Assembly (NCBI GenBank): GCA_964501905.1
Contig: CAZCTW010000011.1
Span: forward strand, 14,552-78,551
Reading direction: 5' to 3'
Length of the DNA: 64,000 bases
Origin: B69-G16 sp964501905
Lineage (GTDB): Archaea > Thermoproteota > Thermoprotei > Thermofilales > B69-G16
The notes below the pieces were generated by a model. The model was not told the origin of the DNA. It did no database searches and was given only the letters and a program-made list of their open reading frames with translations. How positions within the stretch are numbered: the first letter of the stretch is position 1; each line of letters begins with the position of its first letter. This document shows, piece after piece, positions 16,603 through 24,055 of the stretch. Both the position numbers and the translations under genes were made by a program.

Positions 16603-16902
16603 GTTTTTTGATGGCTATTATCATTGATATTTTATTCTCTGTCTTTGCTAAGTATAGTCTGAATTTTCTCTAAAGTAGTTTCTTAGGCTTGTTTCTAGTG
16701 ACTTAAATGTTTTCTCATGTTATATTTGGATTTTTAGAAACATGCCATGATAATACCGTTATTAGGAAAGTTGTAAGGCTTGTATTGATTACCAAAGGAT
16801 TTGCCGCAATAAATGAAAGTAAAGTCGTAAGTGTCATGAGCCTGAGTAATAGTGCAGATATGGTGTAAATGCCTGTTATAGTCTCTAGCAGGTGGTTATT
16901 GT
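16603..16902. other. intergenic region, nothing recognised
   Basis: 300 bases between EF-2 and the convergent PaREP1 gene. T-rich runs just after the EF-2 stop (AAGTTTTTTGATGG) could terminate transcription. I see no ORF, RNA gene or repeat. Confidence 0.4.
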
Positions 16903-17415
16903 TTAGTATGTGTGAGCGGGTGGACTTTCCTTTGGGGGAGTGTTAGAGTATTTTTGGGCTATGGTTTTTACTAGTTTTTTGATGGATTTTAGTGCTTTTT
17001 CTACGTCGTCTTTGTTGCACCAGTTTTCGTAGAAACATACGTGCATCTCCACTGCTCTCGCCCATGCGTCGCCCGCCCATTCTCCAAGTTCGCTTTCTAT
17101 TTTCCTCTTGTATTCCCAGAGTTGGCCGCGGCTCGTTAATCGCTTGCCGTTTTTCCAGTATGCGTAAGCCTTGACTGCTAGTGCGGCTGCTCCCCAAACT
17201 TTTTCTGCTGCCTGTCTTACGTTGTCTTTTTCTAGCTCTTTTCCGGCTTCGGCTAGTAGTTCTTCTGAGGCTTTCATGTACTCTTTAGCCTTGTTTTGGG
17301 GGTCTAGGTTTTGAGTTAGTAGTTCAAGTAAGTATTCTTTTATGCTTAGGTTGTGTTTTTTAGCTTCTTCTTTGAGGCGTTTGGCGACGACGCCGCTGAT
17401 TAAAATGGTCTCCAT
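16903..17415 (-). CDS. PaREP1-family protein
   Basis: 170 residues. The N-terminus (SGVVAKRLKEEAKKHNLSIK) looks like a CopG/antitoxin-type segment and leads into a helical HEPN-like core (KAKEYMKASEELLAEAGKEL; QAAEKVWGAAALAVKAYAYW), characteristic of the archaeal PaREP1 paralogous family (PF05942). These families are expanded in Thermoproteales and are often near toxin-antitoxin genes. Function is unproven. Transcribed from a TATA box inside an imperfect palindrome just upstream. Confidence 0.8.
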   Translation of the reverse strand: METILISGVVAKRLKEEAKKHNLSIKEYLLELLTQNLDPQNKAKEYMKASEELLAEAGKELEKDNVRQAAEKVWGAAALAVKAYAYWKNGKRLTSRGQLWEYKRKIESELGEWAGDAWARAVEMHVCFYENWCNKDDVEKALKSIKKLVKTIAQKYSNTPPKESPPAHTY

Positions 17416-17436
17416 GTTCTTCCTTGAGATATTTTG

Positions 17437-17462
17437 CTTGGAGGTATTTAAATCTCCTCAAG
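17437..17462 (-). promoter_or_regulatory. TATA box inside an imperfect palindrome upstream of PaREP1
   Basis: CTTGGAGGTATTT and the complement of AAATCTCCTCAAG match at 9 of 13 positions, centred on ATTTAAAT, 22-47 bases before the PaREP1 start codon. A dyad over the TATA box suggests an operator, perhaps for autoregulation. Inference only. Confidence 0.35.
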
Positions 17463-17768
17463 GTATTTTATGGCTTCCTTCGCACATCTTATTGTTTGGG
17501 CGGTTTTCTATTTTGTAGTTTTTATATTGTGGATGGTCTCGTGGGGGAAGTTAGGGTATTTTTTTATTGTGATGGTCGTTGTATTTCTCGAAGTAATGAG
17601 GTGGATATAGTAGGATTGGGAGTGTTTGCTCATTTTGAGAGATTATCTGGGGGTGGGGAATTTACTGTTGATTCTAGTTTTGAATAGGTATTCCGTCTTT
17701 TACTATATTTCTTCGGTTTGCGTTTGGGATTTGGGGGCTGTTTTCTCTTTTGAGGTTTTGTCTTATGT
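17463..17768. other. intergenic region, nothing recognised
   Basis: About 300 bases upstream of PaREP1, G/T-rich on the plus strand. A plus-strand frame runs from 17424 to 17687 but starts inside the PaREP1 promoter and has no ribosome-binding site or familiar motif. I regard it as chance. Confidence 0.3.
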
Positions 17769-18017
17769 TTATCCTATTATCGTATTTTCTTCGTTTTTAG
17801 CGTGATTGCATTGTATGGTTTGAGGTTCGTCTGTGACGTCTATGGCTATTTCTGTTATTCCTGATTTGAGGGCTTCTAGCCAGAGGTTTTCTGCTTGTTC
17901 TTTTGTGTATCCGTGTTTTTCTATTAGGTATTTTTCTAGTTTTTCTAGTGGTAGTGCGTTGGTGTGGTGGTGTTTTAGGGCTTCTTTGAGGATTTTTTCT
18001 ATTTGTTTTTCTTCCAT
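17769..18017 (-). CDS. hypothetical protein (82 aa)
   Basis: Begins MEEKQIEKILKEALKHHHTN; charged and helical, with EKHGYTKEQAENLWLEALKS resembling a small winged-helix or DNA-binding helical domain. No family recognised. Same strand as PaREP1 and separated from it by about 350 bases. ATG start with TATA-like AT-rich sequence upstream. Confidence 0.5.
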   Translation of the reverse strand: MEEKQIEKILKEALKHHHTNALPLEKLEKYLIEKHGYTKEQAENLWLEALKSGITEIAIDVTDEPQTIQCNHAKNEENTIIG

Positions 18018-18157
18018 CGTTTTCTGTGTTCGTTATGGCATATAAGGGAGGCGTTTTAAGAGTTTATTAAGAATGGTGGACTTGTGTGTTTTGCCTTTTT
18101 ATGTCTATGGGTTGGGGTATGAGTTCGTTGAATTATTAACTTATGGTTGCTTTTGTA

Positions 18158-18906
18158 GGTAGTGTCAACTTAAAGTTTTTAGTGGGGGTCCGTGTTTTAG
18201 CAATATGCCATGAAGCCAAAAGCCCTACTACAAAGAGCACGGACCCCTATAGAACTAGTGATTTACGCAATATATCTCTATCTCTCAGGACTAAGCCTAA
18301 GGCAGACAGCTAGAGCCCTAGCCTCCATCGGCTTCGCTAGAAGCCACGAGGCAGTCAGAAAATGGGTGCACAAGCTGGCAAATATAGCTGCAGAGGCGAT
18401 AAGCCTCGAAACGGCCATAGTAGACGAGACAGCCGTGAACATCGGCGGCAGGCAAGTCTGGCTTTGGGTTGCTATAGAGCCGGAGCGCCGGGCAATCCTA
18501 GCTCTATACCTCAGCGAGACGAGGAATTTTCTAGTCGCCTACAGCTTCCTCGCCGAGCTGAGAAGGCACGGTGTTAAGCGCGTAATCACGGATGGGGCTA
18601 GGTGGTATCCGCCAGCTGCGCGGTGGGCTGGGTTGAGGCATGAGGTTGTGCACGGCGGCGTGCGTAGCTACGTTGAACGCTTTATCTGCGCTGTTAAGGA
18701 TAGGCTTAGGGGCTTCGACGTCTATTTTCCCTCGCCTAGCAGGCTACTGGATTCAGCGTTGAGGCTTCTCTATGCTTGGGCCAGCTTCTACAACTATGCT
18801 AGAGTACACTTAAGCTTCGGCGAGCCTCCCCGCAGCATGTCCGGCTTCACAGAGCTAGAAAGGCTCACGGCATTAGCACAAAAAAGGTGGTAAAGTTGAC
18901 AGCACC
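18158..18906 (+). mobile_element. IS6-like insertion sequence, 749 bp
   Basis: The terminal inverted repeats are GGTAGTGTCAACTT at 18158-18171 and the complement of AAGTTGACAGCACC at 18893-18906 (12 of 14 identical). The element is flanked by a perfect 8-bp direct repeat, CTTTTGTA, at 18150-18157 and 18907-18914, the size typical of IS6-family target duplications. One transposase gene fills it. An intact duplication suggests recent insertion. Confidence 0.88.
18210..18893 (+). CDS. IS6/IS240-type DDE transposase
   Basis: 227 residues. An N-terminal helix-turn-helix (LYLSGLSLRQTARALASIGF) is followed by the catalytic core: Asp in AIVDETAVNIGG, Asp in VITDGARWYPPA and Glu in RSYVERFICAVKDRLRGF, spaced as in IS6-family enzymes. 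It copies and inserts its own element. Full length, with no frameshift. The stop is inside the right inverted repeat. Confidence 0.9.
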   Translation: MKPKALLQRARTPIELVIYAIYLYLSGLSLRQTARALASIGFARSHEAVRKWVHKLANIAAEAISLETAIVDETAVNIGGRQVWLWVAIEPERRAILALYLSETRNFLVAYSFLAELRRHGVKRVITDGARWYPPAARWAGLRHEVVHGGVRSYVERFICAVKDRLRGFDVYFPSPSRLLDSALRLLYAWASFYNYARVHLSFGEPPRSMSGFTELERLTALAQKRW

Positions 18907-19520
18907 CTTTTGTAGGATTTTATGAGTAAAGGCCTGCCAAAGCGGGTTTCTAAGCTTGAGGACTTTTGGTCTTTAGTTTTGGTTTTTGGTTGGGGGTGGT
19001 AATGCATAAATAGGTGTGATTGTATTTGTTTGAGGGAGTTGCCCCGGAGCGTTGCGATGATTGGGGGCAGCCTTCCGAGCAGGTTGAAGATTCTTTTTAA
19101 GACTCTTGTTTTAGCCGATACTATGGGTGATTGCCGCATCCAGTCTCTTATGATGTTTACCTTGCCTTCTGGCACGTTTAGTTTTTTGGCGAGTTGATAT
19201 GGGTTTTCGGCTCCTAGTTTTTTCATCGCGTTTTTTATTCTTTTGTGAAGGTAGCGCGAGTCTATTTTTCTTATTGCGCCGTCTGGTTCTTGCCACCAGT
19301 GGTATAGTTTTTGTTTTATCTGTGTTTTGGGTCCGTAGATTTTCTCTATGAGTTTTTGGAGGGTTTCTGCGGGTACTCCAAGCTTCTCTTCTAGTGGTTT
19401 CAGTTCTACTAGCTTGGGGTTTTCTACGTGTTGTATGATTTGTTCTATGAGTTGTAGCTCTTTCTCCTTATTTCTCAGCCACTGGACGTACTGCAGATGT
19501 GATTGTTTGTACTGGCCCAT
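18873..19520 (-). CDS. HTH-like hypothetical protein with 3' end disturbed by IS insertion
   Basis: The main part (residues 1-165) is charged and helical with a helix-turn-helix-like segment, NPYQLAKKLNVPEGKVNIIR. The tail reads antisense through the dispersed leader repeat (LPPIIATLRGNSLKQ), the EF-2 remnant and the first bases of the IS element, so the last 50 or so residues are probably not native. Before the IS inserted, the frame continued about 34 codons further left. Function unknown. Confidence 0.45.
   Translation of the reverse strand: MGQYKQSHLQYVQWLRNKEKELQLIEQIIQHVENPKLVELKPLEEKLGVPAETLQKLIEKIYGPKTQIKQKLYHWWQEPDGAIRKIDSRYLHKRIKNAMKKLGAENPYQLAKKLNVPEGKVNIIRDWMRQSPIVSAKTRVLKRIFNLLGRLPPIIATLRGNSLKQIQSHLFMHYHPQPKTKTKDQKSSSLETRFGRPLLIKSYKRVLSTLPPFLC
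18923..18978 (+). pseudogene. remnant of a second EF-2 3' end
   Basis: The sequence reads KGLPKRVSKLEDF in one frame, against KGLPKRIPRPEDF at the end of EF-2 (16551-16602). The nucleotide match continues through the stop region (GGTCTTTAGTTTT against GGTCCTTAAGTTTT) with a small deletion. About 50 bases are recognisable. It lies immediately right of the IS element. It may be a displaced 3' end left by integration or gene replacement. Confidence 0.65.
19004..19070 (+). repeat. promoter-leader module, copy 1
   Basis: The TATA-like GCATAAATAGG (19004-19013) is followed by a 43-base element starting GTTTGAGGGAGTTGCCCCGG at 19028 and ending ATGATTGGGGGCAG. The element can pair TTGCCCC with GGGGCAG. 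It is nearly identical to copy 2 at 19781-19824. Here the ATG opens only a short frame (MIGGSLPSRLKILF...), and the module lies antisense within the end of the 18873-19520 ORF. Confidence 0.6.
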
Positions 19521-19750
19521 TGGGCTCCTCTAGCGGTTTGTTACGGTGTGTGGATTATCGAATTTGCGGTTAATATCCTTTGAGTGAGTGTTGCCTGTGG
19601 GTGTTGGAGTTTGATTTTCAGTGTTTATGGTGAGATATGGGCTCGTGTATGTGTGTACTATGATTGGATGGGTGGTTTATCGGGATTGTGTTAATGGTTT
19701 CAGCGCTAGATATACTATTTGAGGAAGACTCTTAGTTTAGTTTAAGTAAT

Positions 19751-19824
19751 AATATATAAATAAGTGAGAAAATTATGCTTGTTTGAGGGAGTTGCCCCCG
19801 GAGCGCCGCGATGATTAGGGGCAG
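19751..19824 (+). repeat. promoter-leader module, copy 2, in front of antitoxin gene
   Basis: TATA sequence AATATATAAATAAGTG (19751-19766), then GTTTGAGGGAGTTGCCCCCG and ATGATTAGGGGCAG at 19781-19824. Compared with copy 1 there is one extra C, and the paired arms are kept. TATA-to-element distances (22 and 25 bases) place the transcription start at the first bases of the element, so it is probably the conserved 5' leader of the small gene that follows. Confidence 0.6.
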
Positions 19825-20002
19825 TATGTTAAAGGTAGTAGGTATGGTTGATGGTAAGAAGGCTTTGGTTGAAGTGGAAGTGGTTAAACCTGATGAGGTT
19901 AGTGATGAGGTAGTTGAGGCTTTCATCAAAGCTATAGAGGGTAAGGAAAAGTTTTATACGGTTGAGGAGCTAGAGGAGTTTTTAAAGAAAAAGAAGGATT
20001 AA
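19811..20002 (+). CDS. probable antitoxin
   Basis: 63 residues from ATG 19811, or 58 from ATG 19826 (MLKVVGMVDGKKALVEVEVV). A small beta-strand N-terminus and an acidic helical tail (YTVEELEEFLKKKKD) are like archaeal RelB/AbrB-type antitoxins. It ends 4 bases inside the end of a RelE-like gene on the other strand. That pairing suggests antitoxin function, but the convergent layout is unusual. Confidence 0.55.
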   Translation: MIRGSMLKVVGMVDGKKALVEVEVVKPDEVSDEVVEAFIKAIEGKEKFYTVEELEEFLKKKKD

Positions 20003-20292
20003 CGCTTCTTATAGGCTTTCCTCCTGTGCTCTATCCAGAAGATTCTAACTTCCCTCCTCTCGTAGTCTATATAGTAGAAAATCCTATAATCTCCCATTCT
20101 AATCCTTCTACCAGAGTATCCAGCAGCCCTTATCACTGGCTCTCCTCGAAGAGCTTTAATAGTACCCTCGGGATCATCGTCAAGTCTACTCTGCAAATCC
20201 CGAAGAAAACTCATAAACCTATCCAACACGCCGAGACTTTCAGCCTTCTTCACAGCCCTCCTCGCCACGAGAACCCGCCACATAAGTGGCAT
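19999..20292 (-). CDS. RelE/ParE-family toxin
   Basis: 97 residues of RelE fold: WRVLVARRAVKKAESLGVLD, then ALRGEPVIRAAGYSGRRIRM, and GDYRIFYYIDYERREVRIFW with the terminal basic segment IEHRRKAYKKR. Family members cleave mRNA on the ribosome or poison gyrase. All core strands are present. It is convergent with the putative antitoxin rather than downstream of it, so the two have separate promoters. Confidence 0.8.
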   Translation of the reverse strand: MPLMWRVLVARRAVKKAESLGVLDRFMSFLRDLQSRLDDDPEGTIKALRGEPVIRAAGYSGRRIRMGDYRIFYYIDYERREVRIFWIEHRRKAYKKR

Positions 20293-20516
20293 TCCTCAAT
20301 GATAGTAGTGGATGTCGTAATAAATCCTGACCCCTATTGCCTCCACTACCGCCGCGCATGTAAAAGTAGATTTTAGAAGGCGAGAAGCATCGTGAGCCCT
20401 CTTATTAACGGTGCATTTTTCGCCACAGATTTCTTTGCGATGTTATGGTTAATATTTTCTTGTGTTTGTTGTGGGAAGGCTTAAGTTTCTCCGTGTTGAT
20501 GTAATGATGGTTTGTT

Positions 20517-20865
20517 ATGGGGCTTGTGTATATACGCGGCGTGGTTAAGTGGGGGCGCGTCGAGGGAGGTTATGTTCCTTGCGGATTCGAGCGCTACGTA
20601 TACTGTTTTGAAGAAGGATGTTTGGGAGTATCTGGGTCTTAAGCCGAAGCGCGAGGTGGAGCTTATCTTAGCCGACGGCGCCGTCATTAGGAGGTTTCTC
20701 TCGGAGGCTGTTGTAGAGCTTCCCGGCTATGGGGAGTATTATAGCCCGGTGCTTCTCGGAGAGGAGGGGGATGAGAACCTCTTGGGCACGGTTACTTTGG
20801 AGATTTTCGGCCTCGTCTTAGACCCGCTTAAACGAGAATTGAGACCGATTAGGGCTATACTGTAG
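20517..20865 (+). pseudogene. retropepsin-like aspartic protease gene with a frameshift
   Basis: The core frame reads SREVMFLADSSATYTVLKKD (Asp-Ser-Ser in place of Asp-Thr/Ser-Gly), then ENLLGTVTLEIFGLVLDPLK, typical of archaeal clan AA single-domain proteases. The natural start, MGLVYIRGVVKWG from ATG 20517, is in another frame. Removing one G from the GGGGG run near 20552 joins them. In the unjoined frame the only start is a TTG at 20512, giving an unlike N-terminus. Confidence 0.65.
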
Positions 20866-20882
20866 AGAGGTAGTCCTTATTC

Positions 20883-21128
20883 TCATCTGGCTCTGATCTC
20901 CGATATATGCCTGTTTACTAGTTCAAATCCTCTATTCATGTCTTCTCTCAGCTTGTTCATATCTTCTCTAAGTTCTTTAATGTCTTCTCTGAGTTTGACT
21001 AGTTCTGCTTCGTGTCTGTCGAGTCTTTTGAGTATTTCTTCTAGTCCTATGAGTCCTGCGACTGCGTATCTGAATTCTTCATTTTCTTTTAATAGTTTTA
21101 AAATCTTTGATTTAAGCTCGGATTCCAT
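20883..21128 (-). CDS. coiled-coil protein (81 aa)
   Basis: Begins MESELKSKILKLLKENEEFR and then has heptads LVKLREDIKELREDMNKLRE, DMNRGFELVNRHISEIRA. Archaeal proteins of the DUF3782 type have this coiled coil ahead of a nuclease-like domain. Here the second domain is missing, so this may be a truncated relative or a separate oligomerisation module. Confidence 0.55.
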   Translation of the reverse strand: MESELKSKILKLLKENEEFRYAVAGLIGLEEILKRLDRHEAELVKLREDIKELREDMNKLREDMNRGFELVNRHISEIRAR

Positions 21129-21176
21129 ACTCTGTATGATAGGTGCATAAGCATATATATTAGAGTTGTTAAGGGT

Positions 21177-22438
21177 TTAGAACTCTTCCAGTAATTCTAC
21201 GCCTCCGTCTTTTTCGATTAGGATGTAGGTGCCGGGGTTTTCTCCGTTTCTGGTCCAGCATCCGGGGTTTGCTAGGCCTTCTTCGCGGTTTATTTCCGGT
21301 TTGTGGGTGTGGGCTGTGAATACCCATTCCGCCCTTGTCTTCCTTTTTATTCTTTTAGCCTCTCTCCGTATTGCGTCTGGGCTGGGTCCTATTTGGTGTC
21401 CGTGGAGCATGTAGGCTTTAGTGTTGTCCGGCAGGTATACGGCTGCCGTGTCCAAGGCTTTTCTATAGAATTTGTATAATGCCAGTATATGGTAGTTGGT
21501 CGGCTTGCCGGGTTTTGGCAGTGTACGCCACGACTCCTGTAGCGTTAGGGCTTGGTCTATGACGTTTAGTACTTTGGCGAAGTTAGAGTCCGCGTCTCCC
21601 TTCACTGCTAGTATTTTTGAGGGCATCCATGTTAATCCGCCGAACAGCTTTGCGGCTTCTAACGCTAGCAATTCTCCGCGCTGTAGGTCTAGTGTATCGC
21701 CTAGGAATACTACGTTGTCTGGGTATTCGTCTCTCAAGAGGCTTAGGAGTTCTTTCAGCATTGACTCGGGAGTGCCAGCGTGCAAGTCCGCTACGACCAC
21801 AGTCTTCCCCTCTAGGGCTATGTCGTACAGTTGTAGCCGTCTCTCCCCGGCGCCCGTAACCATGTTTAACACGTATTCTAGGTTGTGCTCTGCGACCCTC
21901 TCCTTCCTCCAGGGATACTCTAGGACCTCCCCTGTGTCGGGGAGGATTATGCTCTTCTCCCTCAGGTCTACGGTTTTGTAACGGGTGTAGGTGAGGCCTT
22001 TCATGCCGTGGATTAGCCAGCTTAGCCCTGCGTAGGAGAATTTAGGCTTGTCTAGCCTTTTTAGGTGGGCGAAGGTTTTGGGGTTTAAGACTCCTATGAT
22101 TAAGCCCTGTTCCGCGTACTCGTCTATTAGCTTCCAGTGGGTTTCCAGTAGCTCTCTCGCCAGTCCTTCTTTGAAGAAGTTTTGGGCGTATTCGAAGGCG
22201 TGTAGGGCTATGGTTTTAAACCCTAGCTTCGACAGCGCGCCTACGTAAGCCTCTGCCTGCTCCCTGTCGGCTCCCTTGGATAGGGGTATTACCGGTACGT
22301 CTAGCTTGGAGGCTAGCTCGACCGTGTACTCTAGGCATTTACCAGGTTGTTCCAGCTCTCCTCTGGAGGCAGGTCTACTTCGGTTGTCGACGCGAAGAGC
22401 CTAGCTTGTGACGTGTAGGTCTTAATCCGTGTAATCAC
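21177..22438 (-). pseudogene. two-domain metallophosphoesterase, frameshifted near the N-terminus
   Basis: From 22004 down, the product is a calcineurin-like phosphoesterase: VVVADLHAGTPES, VVFLGDTLDL, AVKGDADSN, MLHGHQIGP and FTAHTHKPE supply the metal ligands. The frame is open well upstream of the only ATG (IIGVLNPKTFAHLKRLDKPK; VIPLSKGADREQAEAYVGAL) but lacks a start. A one-base deletion near 22345 separates it from a GTG-initiated frame at 22438 (RLFASTTEVDLPPEESWNNL). The upstream half may be a TIM-barrel-like domain. Confidence 0.7.
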
Positions 22439-22469
22439 ATATATATGTGAATTATACATATTTACTGAT

Positions 22470-22739
22470 ATGCCTAATATAACCTTATCTGTGCCTAAGG
22501 ATGTGTATGAGAGGATGAAACGTCATCCCGAAGTTAAGTGGAGCGAGGTGGCGAGGAGGGCTATAGTCGAGTATCTCAAGAGGATAGAGGGGGAGGAAAG
22601 TACGGAGGAGCTTTTAGAGGAGCTTGGAGAGGATTTTAAGCGGGATTTGGCGGCTTTGAGCTTGGAGAAAGTTGTCGAGTTTTACAGGAAGTCGAGGGAG
22701 CTGGAATGGAGCAGGTGCTCTACGACACGAGCGCGTTGA
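22470..22739 (+). CDS. vapB: VapB-type antitoxin (ribbon-helix-helix)
   Basis: 89 residues. The N-terminus MPNITLSVPKDVYERMKRHP then VKWSEVARRAIVEYLKRI is a CopG/ribbon-helix-helix DNA-binding domain. The acidic tail should wrap the toxin. It overlaps the vapC start by 34 bases. A TATA-like stretch (CACATATATATGTG) precedes it at 22436-22449 and is palindromic, a likely autoregulatory operator. Confidence 0.82.
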   Translation: MPNITLSVPKDVYERMKRHPEVKWSEVARRAIVEYLKRIEGEESTEELLEELGEDFKRDLAALSLEKVVEFYRKSRELEWSRCSTTRAR

Positions 22740-23035
22740 TAAAATTGTATAGGGAGAATGTGAAAGAGTTGAAGGGCTATACGACGATACTGAATATCGT
22801 TGAGTTTCCTAAAGCTCTTGAGATGAAGCTACGGGTGGTATATCCGTCCGTCGAAGATTATAGGTTGGCGGTGGTTATCGCCAAGGATTTGATAAAGGCG
22901 GGGACTCCCGTTCCGGCAGTCGATATCGTGATCGCAGCTGTAGCTTTGAATAGGGGTTTCGTGCTCGTAACCGAGGATAAACACTTCGCCTATATCCAGA
23001 GCGTTAGGGAGGATTTGGAACTCGCCGAGCCCTAG
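22706..23035 (+). CDS. vapC: VapC-type PIN-domain toxin
   Basis: 109 residues. PIN acidic residues are present: Asp in LYDTSALIKLY, Glu in NIVEFPKALE, Asp in VPAVDIVIAAVALNRG and Asp in VTEDKHF. This predicts Mg-dependent RNase activity, usually on tRNA or rRNA. It is on the short side for the family but complete. Coupled to vapB by overlap. Confidence 0.85.
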   Translation: MEQVLYDTSALIKLYRENVKELKGYTTILNIVEFPKALEMKLRVVYPSVEDYRLAVVIAKDLIKAGTPVPAVDIVIAAVALNRGFVLVTEDKHFAYIQSVREDLELAEP

Positions 23036-23069
23036 CTGTCTGCTTCCGATGCCCGCGATTTAGGATTAG

Positions 23070-23966
23070 CTAGGGTATGTTTAGTCTTACTGTTAGCGAG
23101 CCGTTCATTAGTATGAGGCGGCGCGCGAAGACTCCATCTACGTAGACCTTGTATACGCCGCCTGTAAGCAGGATTTTGTCGGTGTAGGAGGTATAGGTGC
23201 CCGTGCAGTTTCTGACTACGACTAGGCAGGGGGTGGATAGGAGGATTGTGTACCTGTCGGTCCACACCCAGTATGGGTGTTCGTCAGGGGGTATGTGGAG
23301 TGGTTTTTTAACGAGGTCGTTGTAGCGTAGGAGGATTAGCTTTGGGAGGGGGCACCAAGCGCTTTCGCGGGTTTTAAACCATATTACGCCGAGAGTTCTG
23401 CCGTATTTATCCCGTGGCTCTAGGTCGTCGACGTCTAGGCGCAGGTAGCTGTTGTAGAGGATGGATTTTAGGACCTGCTTTGCCTCTCCCCCCTTCTCCT
23501 CGCTCAACTCATACGCGTCGTAGCCTACTATCCTGACGATTTTGGAGTCTACGACCACCGTGTCTCCGTCTATAACTTTTTTAAGCGATACGGGCTCGAT
23601 GTCCGAGTCGTACCACTCTAATATCTCGACTCGGTGGACTTTTGAAGATTTTTCGCTGGCCGCGTTTACCAGTTCGGATACACAGGCGTAGAAGTCGTTT
23701 ATGCCTTTCTCCTCGCACCAACCCACCAGTAGCTGGTAGGCTTCAGGGGGTAAAGCTTTGCTCTCGGCTTCGCGTAGCTTTTCCGTGAGTTCGGAGGTTT
23801 GAGTTTTAAGGTCTGCTAGCTCCGCGTTTAGCCTGGTTTTTTCGTTTTCCAGCTCGGCGACTGTGGTTTCTAGTTCTGAAGTTCTAAGCCAGAGTAGGGC
23901 TAGAATGGAAGTTTCGGCGATGAGGATTACCATTAAGAGCGTTATAGTCTTCTTCAAAGCTTCCAC
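23070..23966 (-). CDS. membrane-anchored thermonuclease (SNase)-like protein
   Basis: 298 residues: an N-terminal signal anchor (ITLLMVILIAETSILALLWL), a coiled coil (residues 30-70), then a staphylococcal nuclease-like domain with KKVIDGDTVVVDSKIVRIVG and RDKYGRTLGVIWF. The pattern suggests an extracytoplasmic nuclease. The last 80 residues contain a beta-rich extension. Some catalytic positions are not clear, so activity is uncertain. Confidence 0.65.
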   Translation of the reverse strand: MEALKKTITLLMVILIAETSILALLWLRTSELETTVAELENEKTRLNAELADLKTQTSELTEKLREAESKALPPEAYQLLVGWCEEKGINDFYACVSELVNAASEKSSKVHRVEILEWYDSDIEPVSLKKVIDGDTVVVDSKIVRIVGYDAYELSEEKGGEAKQVLKSILYNSYLRLDVDDLEPRDKYGRTLGVIWFKTRESAWCPLPKLILLRYNDLVKKPLHIPPDEHPYWVWTDRYTILLSTPCLVVVRNCTGTYTSYTDKILLTGGVYKVYVDGVFARRLILMNGSLTVRLNIP

Positions 23967-24055
23967 CCTCCTCCCTAAGCTTCCCGTGCTTAAATTATTA
24001 ATCCTATGGCTTTGTAGAGGATAGGCAGATATACTTCTGCTTCTCTGTTGATTTG

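Noticed and set aside
17424..17687. Plus-strand ORF of 87 codons
   Set aside because: Starts in the PaREP1 promoter, has no ribosome-binding site and no recognisable motif.
22330..22360. An intron to explain the phosphoesterase frameshift
   Set aside because: Only one base is missing and there is no insert or helix, so a deletion or read error is simpler.
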